Assembly: GCF_003349955.1 (NCBI RefSeq)
Contig: NZ_QLKQ01000039.1
Span: forward strand, 1-64,000
Source of the DNA: Azospirillum brasilense
GTDB taxonomy: Bacteria > Pseudomonadota > Alphaproteobacteria > Azospirillales > Azospirillaceae
Length of the DNA: 64,000 nt
Direction: 5' to 3'
Position numbers and translations under genes: made by a program. The notes beneath the pieces were generated by a model. That model did no database searches and was not told the DNA's origin. It worked only from the letters and a program-made list of their open reading frames with translations. This document shows, one piece after another, positions 59,713 through 64,000 of the stretch (position 1 is its first letter; the number at the start of each line of letters is the position of its first letter).

Positions 59713-60489
59713 CTACGCGAAGTCCTTGAAGCTGTCCGCCGCCGCGCGGTCGTAGCCCTGGCTGGCGCGCAGGAGCTGCCGGGTGTAGTCCTCCCGCGCC
59801 GCGCCCCGGCGCAGGGCCTCCACGTCCATCTCCTCGACGATGCGGCCGCGGTTCATCACGGCCAGCCGGTCGCACATGGTGGCGACCACCGCCAGATTGT
59901 GGCTGACCAGCACGTAGGTCAGCGCGTGCTCCGCCCGCAGCCGCTTCAGCAGGTTGAGGATTTCCGCCTGCACCGACACGTCGAGCGCCGAGGTCGGCTC
60001 GTCCAGCAGCAGCACGCGCGGCTCCAGCACCAGGGCGCGGGCGATGGCGACGCGCTGGCGCTGGCCGCCGGAGAGCTGGTGCGGGTAGCGGAAGCGGAAC
60101 TGCGGCCCCAGCCCGACGTCGCGCAGCACCCGGTCGATCCGCGCGTCGGCGTCGCGCAGGCCGTGGATGGCGATGGGCTCGGCCAGGATGCGGTCGATGG
60201 TGTGGCGCGGGTGCAGCGAGCCGTAAGGGTCCTGGAAGACCATCTGGCAGGACTTGAAGAAGCCCTTCTCGCGGCGCCGGCTTTGCGCGGCGCCGGCCAC
60301 GGCGATGGACCCGGTCCAGTCGTGGTTCAGCCCGACGACGGCGCGCAGCACGGTGGACTTGCCCGAGCCCGATTCGCCGACCAGCCCGAAGCTCTCGCCC
60401 TCCCGCACGGCGAAGGACACCCCCTGCACGGCGGCCACCGCGTCGGCGCCATGGCCGAAGGTGACGCGCAGATCCTTGACGTCGATCAT
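59713..60489 (-). CDS. Dipeptide/oligopeptide ABC ATPase, DppF/OppF type
   Basis: A 258-residue ATPase: Walker [10 protein letters not shown] (38-46), signature LSGGQRQR, Walker [12 protein letters not shown], and the switch histidine in LVSHNLAV. It is the last gene of the dpp-type operon and overlaps the preceding ATPase by 4 bp. It lacks the usual C-terminal oligopeptide-specific tail of some DppF proteins but is otherwise complete. Confidence 0.9.
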   Translation of the reverse strand: MIDVKDLRVTFGHGADAVAAVQGVSFAVREGESFGLVGESGSGKSTVLRAVVGLNHDWTGSIAVAGAAQSRRREKGFFKSCQMVFQDPYGSLHPRHTIDRILAEPIAIHGLRDADARIDRVLRDVGLGPQFRFRYPHQLSGGQRQRVAIARALVLEPRVLLLDEPTSALDVSVQAEILNLLKRLRAEHALTYVLVSHNLAVVATMCDRLAVMNRGRIVEEMDVEALRRGAAREDYTRQLLRASQGYDRAAADSFKDFA

Positions 60490-61484
60490 CGCCCGCCCTC
60501 CGCCGGACCATGTCCCCTCTCCCCTCTGGGGAGAGGGTTAGGGTGAGGGGGTTGCGCTTTTCCCGAACCTTCCGGCGATGCCGACGCCCCCTCACCCCGA
60601 CCCTCTCCCCGGGGGGGAGAGGGAGAAACGCCCTCCAGCCAGGACGGGTCGCGCGCCAGCACCGGCAGCTCCGCCCGCGTGTCGTCCAGGCGCGGCAGGC
60701 TGTCGAGCAGGCCGCGGGTGTAGGGGTGCTTGGCCGCGTGCAGCTCCGACGCGCGGCAGGTCTCGACCACACGGCCGGCGTACATGATCAGGATGCGGTC
60801 GCAGAAGGACGCCACGAGGTTCAGATCGTGGCTGACGAAGATCATCCCCATGCCGCGGCTGGAGCACAGTTCGTCCATGATCGCCAGCACCTGCATCTGC
60901 ACCGTGACGTCGAGCGCCGAGGTCGGCTCGTCGGCGATCAGCAGGTCGGGGTTGGGGATCAGCATCATGGCGATCATGATGCGCTGGCCCATGCCGCCCG
61001 ACACCTCGTGCGGGTAGAGGCCGTAGACGCGCTCCGGGTTGCGGATGCGCACGGCCTCCAGCATCTCCAGCGCGCGCCGCTTCGCCTCCGCCGTGCCGGC
61101 GCTGGAATGGACGCGGTAGGCCTCGGCGATCTGCGCGCCGATGGTCATCACCGGGTTCAGCGAGAATTTCGGGTCCTGCATGACCATGGAGATGCGCCGC
61201 CCGCGGATGCCGCGCAGCCGCTTCTCCGGCAGGGTCAGCAGGTCCTCGCCCTGGAAGCGCAGCCGGTCGGCGGTGACGATGCCGGGCGGCGGGACCAGCC
61301 GCAGGATGGCCCGCCCGGTCATCGACTTGCCGGAGCCGGACTCGCCGACGATGCCCAGCTTTTCCCGGCCCACGGTGAAGGAGACGCCGCGCACCGCCTG
61401 CGTCACGCCCGTCCGGGTGGGGAAGGAGATGCGGAGGTTCTCGACCTCCAGCAGAGGTTTGTCGCTCATTGGCGGTTGGCTCAT
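60486..61484 (-). CDS. Dipeptide/oligopeptide ABC ATPase, DppD/OppD type, with repeat-encoded tail
   Basis: A 332-residue ATPase: Walker [10 protein letters not shown] (46-54), VSGGMGQR signature and Walker [13 protein letters not shown], followed by the peptide-transporter C-terminal region with [12 protein letters not shown]. Residues from about 287 ([13 protein letters not shown], then [11 protein letters not shown]) are encoded by the palindromic repeat at 60513-60624, which has inserted in frame and extended the protein. ATG 61484 overlaps the upstream permease stop by 4 bp. Confidence 0.9.
   Translation of the reverse strand: MSQPPMSDKPLLEVENLRISFPTRTGVTQAVRGVSFTVGREKLGIVGESGSGKSMTGRAILRLVPPPGIVTADRLRFQGEDLLTLPEKRLRGIRGRRISMVMQDPKFSLNPVMTIGAQIAEAYRVHSSAGTAEAKRRALEMLEAVRIRNPERVYGLYPHEVSGGMGQRIMIAMMLIPNPDLLIADEPTSALDVTVQMQVLAIMDELCSSRGMGMIFVSHDLNLVASFCDRILIMYAGRVVETCRASELHAAKHPYTRGLLDSLPRLDDTRAELPVLARDPSWLEGVSPSPPRGEGRGEGASASPEGSGKAQPPHPNPLPRGERGHGPAEGGR
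60513..60624. repeat. Palindromic repeat inside the DppD-type gene
   Basis: Two arms face each other: CCCTCTCCCCTCTGGGGAG with a TAGGGTGAGGGGG tail on the left, and CCCCCTCACC with a CCTCTCCCCGGGG block on the right, separated by about 35 bp of unrelated sequence. It has the same design as 63461-63568. It lies wholly within coding sequence and supplies the last 40 or so codons. Confidence 0.75.
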
Positions 61485-62392
61485 TGGCCTTTCGGGTCCA
61501 GAACGTCGCGCAGGCCGTCGCCCAGCAGGTTGAAGCCCAGGCTGACCACGAAGATGGCGATGCCGGGCATGGTGGCGACCCACCACTGCTCCAGCACATA
61601 CTGGCGCCCGGTGGCGATCATCGCGCCCCATTCCGGGGCGGGCGGCTGCGCGCCGAGGCCGAGGAAGCCCAGCCCCGCCGCCGTCAGGATGATCCCCGCC
61701 ATGTCCAGCGTCACCCGCACGATCAGCGAGGAGGAGCAGAGCGGCACCACATGGCCGAGGATGATCCGCGGCGTCGAGGCGCCCTGGAGCCGGGCCGCGC
61801 TGATGAAGTCGCTCTTGCGGATGGTGATCGTCTCGGCGCGCGCGATGCGGGCGTAGGGCGGCCAGCTGGTGATCGCGATGGCGATGATGGCATTCTCGAT
61901 GCCCGGTCCCAGCGCCGAGACGAAGGCCAGCGCCAGGATCAGCTTCGGAAAGGCCAGGAAGATGTCGGTGACGCGCATCAGCGCCCCGTCCACCCAGCCG
62001 CCGAGATAGCCCGCCACCGTCCCGATCAGCAGCCCGGCCACCGGCGCCGTCACCGCGACCAGCGCCACGATCATCAGCGTCAGGCGGGAGCCGTAGAGGA
62101 TGCGCGACAGGATGTCCCGCCCGAAGGCGTCGGTGCCCAGCCAGTGCGCCGCGCTCGGCGGCAGCAGCCGCTGCGACAGATCCTGCGTGTAGGGATCGTA
62201 GGGGGCGAGCAGCGGGGCCAGCGCCGCCATCAGCACCAGCAGCAGCACGATGCCCAGCCCGATCATCGCCAGCCGGTTGCGCGCGAAGGCCAGCCAGCCC
62301 AGATAGACCCGGCCCAGCCGGGCCTGCCCGCGGGAGTGCGGCGTCTCCGCCGTCAGCCACGCCCGCAGCCCGTTTTCGGTGGTGTGCATCAT
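61481..62392 (-). CDS. Dipeptide ABC permease, DppC type
   Basis: A 303-residue permease: long N-terminal tail, one early membrane helix, a DppC-type periplasmic segment ([20 protein letters not shown]) and the EAA-type loop ([20 protein letters not shown]). With DppB it forms the channel. It overlaps DppB (upstream, minus strand) by 4 bp and DppD by 4 bp. Confidence 0.92.
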   Translation of the reverse strand: MMHTTENGLRAWLTAETPHSRGQARLGRVYLGWLAFARNRLAMIGLGIVLLLVLMAALAPLLAPYDPYTQDLSQRLLPPSAAHWLGTDAFGRDILSRILYGSRLTLMIVALVAVTAPVAGLLIGTVAGYLGGWVDGALMRVTDIFLAFPKLILALAFVSALGPGIENAIIAIAITSWPPYARIARAETITIRKSDFISAARLQGASTPRIILGHVVPLCSSSLIVRVTLDMAGIILTAAGLGFLGLGAQPPAPEWGAMIATGRQYVLEQWWVATMPGIAIFVVSLGFNLLGDGLRDVLDPKGQ

Positions 62393-63408
62393 CGAGCCCT
62401 CGGATCGAGGAGGCGGTACAGCAGGTCGGACAGCAGGTTCAGGCCGATGAAGACCGCCCCCACCACCAGCGTGCCGCCCAGCACCGCGTTCATGTCCGCC
62501 GACAGCAGGGAGTTGGTGATGTAGAGCCCCAGCCCCGGCCAGGCGAACACCGTCTCCGTCAGCACCGACCCCTCCAGCAGCGAGGCGTAGGACAGCGCCA
62601 CCACCGTGGTCAGCGGCACGGCAATGTTGCCCAGCGCGTGGCGCCAGATCACCCGCGCCTCGGACATGCCCTTGACGCGGGCCGTCGTGATGTATTCCTG
62701 GCGGAGCTGGTCCAGCATGAAGCTGCGCGTCATGCGCGCGATGTAGGCCACGCTGTAGAGGCCGAGGATGCCCGCCGGCAGCACCAGATGGTGCAGCGCG
62801 TTCCAGAACACGTCGGTTTCTCCGGCCAGCAGCGCGTCCGCCGTGATGATTCCCGTCACCGGATCGACGAGCCCTTCGTAGAAGACGTCCACCCGCCCCG
62901 GCCCCGGCGCCCAGTCGAGCCGCGCGTAGAAGACCAGCAGGGCCATCAGCCCCAGCCAGAAGATCGGAATGGAATGGCCGATCAGCCCGATCACCCGGAT
63001 CAGATGGTCCGGCCAGCGCCCGCGGTGGACGGCGGCCATCACCCCCGCCGGGATGCCCAGCAGAACGCCGACGACCAGCGCGGCGGTCGCCAGTTCCAGC
63101 GTCGCCGGGAAGACGCGCAGGATGTCCTCCAGCACCGGGCGGGAGGTCAGCACCGAGGTGCCGAAATCGCCCTGGATCACGTCGCCGACGTAGCGCAGGA
63201 ACTGCTGCCACAGCGGCAGGTCCAGCCCCAGCTCCTGCCGGACGCGGGCGTAGGTGTCGGCGGACACGCGGTCGCCGACCACGGCGATCACCGGGTCGAT
63301 GGGCACCACGCGCCCGATCAGGAAGGTGACGAGCAGAAGGCCGAGGACGGTCAGCGCCACCGAGACGAGCAACCCCGCCCCGCGAATCGCATGACGCCGC
63401 CCCGGCAT
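62389..63408 (-). CDS. Dipeptide ABC permease, DppB type
   Basis: A 339-residue permease with six predicted helices and the motif region DPVIAVVGDRVSADTYARVR near the N-terminus (DppB substrate-gate region), plus the EAA-like loop ITTARVKGMSEARVIWRHAL. ATG 63408 is used; a TTG at 63435 would add nine residues. It follows the binding-protein gene after a 190-bp gap that contains the palindromic repeat 63461-63568. Confidence 0.88.
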   Translation of the reverse strand: MPGRRHAIRGAGLLVSVALTVLGLLLVTFLIGRVVPIDPVIAVVGDRVSADTYARVRQELGLDLPLWQQFLRYVGDVIQGDFGTSVLTSRPVLEDILRVFPATLELATAALVVGVLLGIPAGVMAAVHRGRWPDHLIRVIGLIGHSIPIFWLGLMALLVFYARLDWAPGPGRVDVFYEGLVDPVTGIITADALLAGETDVFWNALHHLVLPAGILGLYSVAYIARMTRSFMLDQLRQEYITTARVKGMSEARVIWRHALGNIAVPLTTVVALSYASLLEGSVLTETVFAWPGLGLYITNSLLSADMNAVLGGTLVVGAVFIGLNLLSDLLYRLLDPRAR

Positions 63409-63460
63409 CCCCGGTCGTTTCAAGATAGCGGCCAAGTTTCACCCGAGTTTGAAGCAAAAA

Positions 63461-63568
63461 CCCTCTCCCCCCTGGGGAGAGGGGAGGGTGAGGGGGGTTC
63501 GCTTTTGCCGAAGGTCCGGGCCGTGCGAGTCCCCCTCACCCTAACCCTCTCCCCAGGGGGGAGAGGGG
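63461..63568. repeat. Palindromic intergenic repeat
   Basis: An inverted repeat of the CCCTCTCCCC class: the left arm ends GAGGGTGAGGGGGG and the right arm begins CCCCCTCACCCTAACC, with about 35 bp between. It lies between the binding-protein gene and DppB and shares both arms with 60513-60624. As RNA it could form a strong hairpin and attenuate transcription into the permease genes. Confidence 0.75.
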
Positions 63569-63597
63569 AAGACGTATCGGGAAGGATAAAGCCCGCC

Positions 63598-64000
63598 TTA
63601 CTTCTTGCTGACCTTCCAGTAGTAGTTGCTGTCGAAGCTCGGCCCCCAGACCAGCCCCTCGACGTTGCTGCGCTCCGCGATCACCTCGGTCTGCTGGAAC
63701 ATGATGACGAAGGGCGAGGTCTCCAGAACCTCGCGCTGAAGCTCCTGGTACATCGCCGCGCGCTTGGCGGTGTCGCGCTCCTCCACCGCGGCGGCGGTCT
63801 TCTTGGTCAGCTCGGGGATGTCCCAGGCGTTGCGCCAGGACAGCGGCTTGGCCTTCGCATCGTCGGCGTTGTCCGGGTTGGCGGCGAAGGTGTCGGCGTT
63901 GGTGTTCGGGTCCTGGTAGTCGGCGCCCCACTGGTACAGCAGCGCCTCGTGGTTGCGGGCGCGGTACTTGGTGACCACCTGCTTGCCGTCCGCCGGCAGC
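63598..64000 (-). CDS. Peptide ABC substrate-binding protein, C-terminal part (cut by window edge)
   Basis: 134 codons, the end of a periplasmic SBP_bac_5-type protein: YQWGADYQDPNTNADTFAAN, then FVIMFQQTEVIAERSNVEGL, ending NYYWKVSKK. The start lies beyond 64000. It is the first gene of the dipeptide operon and delivers peptides to DppB-DppC. Confidence 0.9.
   Translation of the reverse strand, partial: LPADGKQVVTKYRARNHEALLYQWGADYQDPNTNADTFAANPDNADDAKAKPLSWRNAWDIPELTKKTAAAVEERDTAKRAAMYQELQREVLETSPFVIMFQQTEVIAERSNVEGLVWGPSFDSNYYWKVSKK

Overview
The window is high-GC alphaproteobacterial DNA. Gene content and composition (DMT exporter, MarR regulator, dipeptide ABC operon, ApaG-FolE pair, G+C near 65-70 percent) fit Rhodospirillales, most likely Azospirillum or a close relative. 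That assignment is an inference from gene style, not a database match.

Layout. Positions 1-2933 are chromosomal: a nitrate/sulfonate/taurine-type ABC permease and ATPase, a strong terminator, a small uncharacterised gene and a glycine-zipper lipoprotein. Positions 2934-54244 are one integrated genomic island of about 51.3 kb. It is bounded by a 47-bp perfect direct repeat, which is the 3' part of a tRNA-Gly(CCC) gene whose intact copy lies at 54199-54272. A tyrosine integrase (53070-54140) sits against the intact tRNA, and an 18-bp arm-like motif is shared by both ends. Positions 54308-64000 are chromosomal again: GNAT acetyltransferase, apaG, folE, a response regulator, ybaK, an EamA transporter, a MarR regulator and a dipeptide/oligopeptide ABC operon running off the right edge.

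Island backbone. From 31.1 kb down to 20.3 kb everything is on the minus strand: an AlpA-like DNA-binding protein, a RepA-type initiator next to three 19-bp iterons, a ParA, a ribbon-helix-helix protein, a second ParA with a destroyed P-loop, and a Trb-type type IV secretion operon (trbD-E-J-K-L-F-G-I), with most junctions overlapping by 4 bp. No relaxase, coupling protein, trbB or trbC is visible, so the element looks like a damaged or dependent ICE that keeps a plasmid-like replicon. The right half (38-50 kb) holds housekeeping genes typical of such elements: DUF2285-type regulators, an ArdC antirestriction protein, several XRE regulators, ParB, a MerR-ATPase fusion and an Hpt-like/receiver pair.

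Island cargo is mostly anti-phage. From left to right: an AbiV-like protein with a caspase-like beta-propeller protein (3.5-6.3 kb); an unknown HELTH-motif protein (7.0-8.4 kb); SIR2-HerA (10.0-13.0 kb); an Mrr-type nuclease fused to a piece of a DNA methyltransferase (13.2-14.0 kb); an HNH-DGQHR protein followed by a type III-like methylase and restriction helicase (14.4-20.3 kb); a DUF4062-SIR2 fusion (31.6-32.9 kb); a HEPN-like protein and a DUF3223 protein; a Hachiman pair, hamA-hamB (34.2-37.8 kb); and a YhcG-type nuclease with a second PD-(D/E)xK protein beside the integrase (50.6-52.9 kb). Decayed genes (histidine kinase, copper P-type ATPase, IS1182-like transposase) and a diverged second copy of the island left end at 9.0 kb show that the left 6 kb was built by accretion.

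The candidates most worth following as possibly undescribed systems are the HNH-DGQHR plus type III cassette, the methyltransferase-fragment/Mrr fusion, and the caspase-like/AbiV pair.
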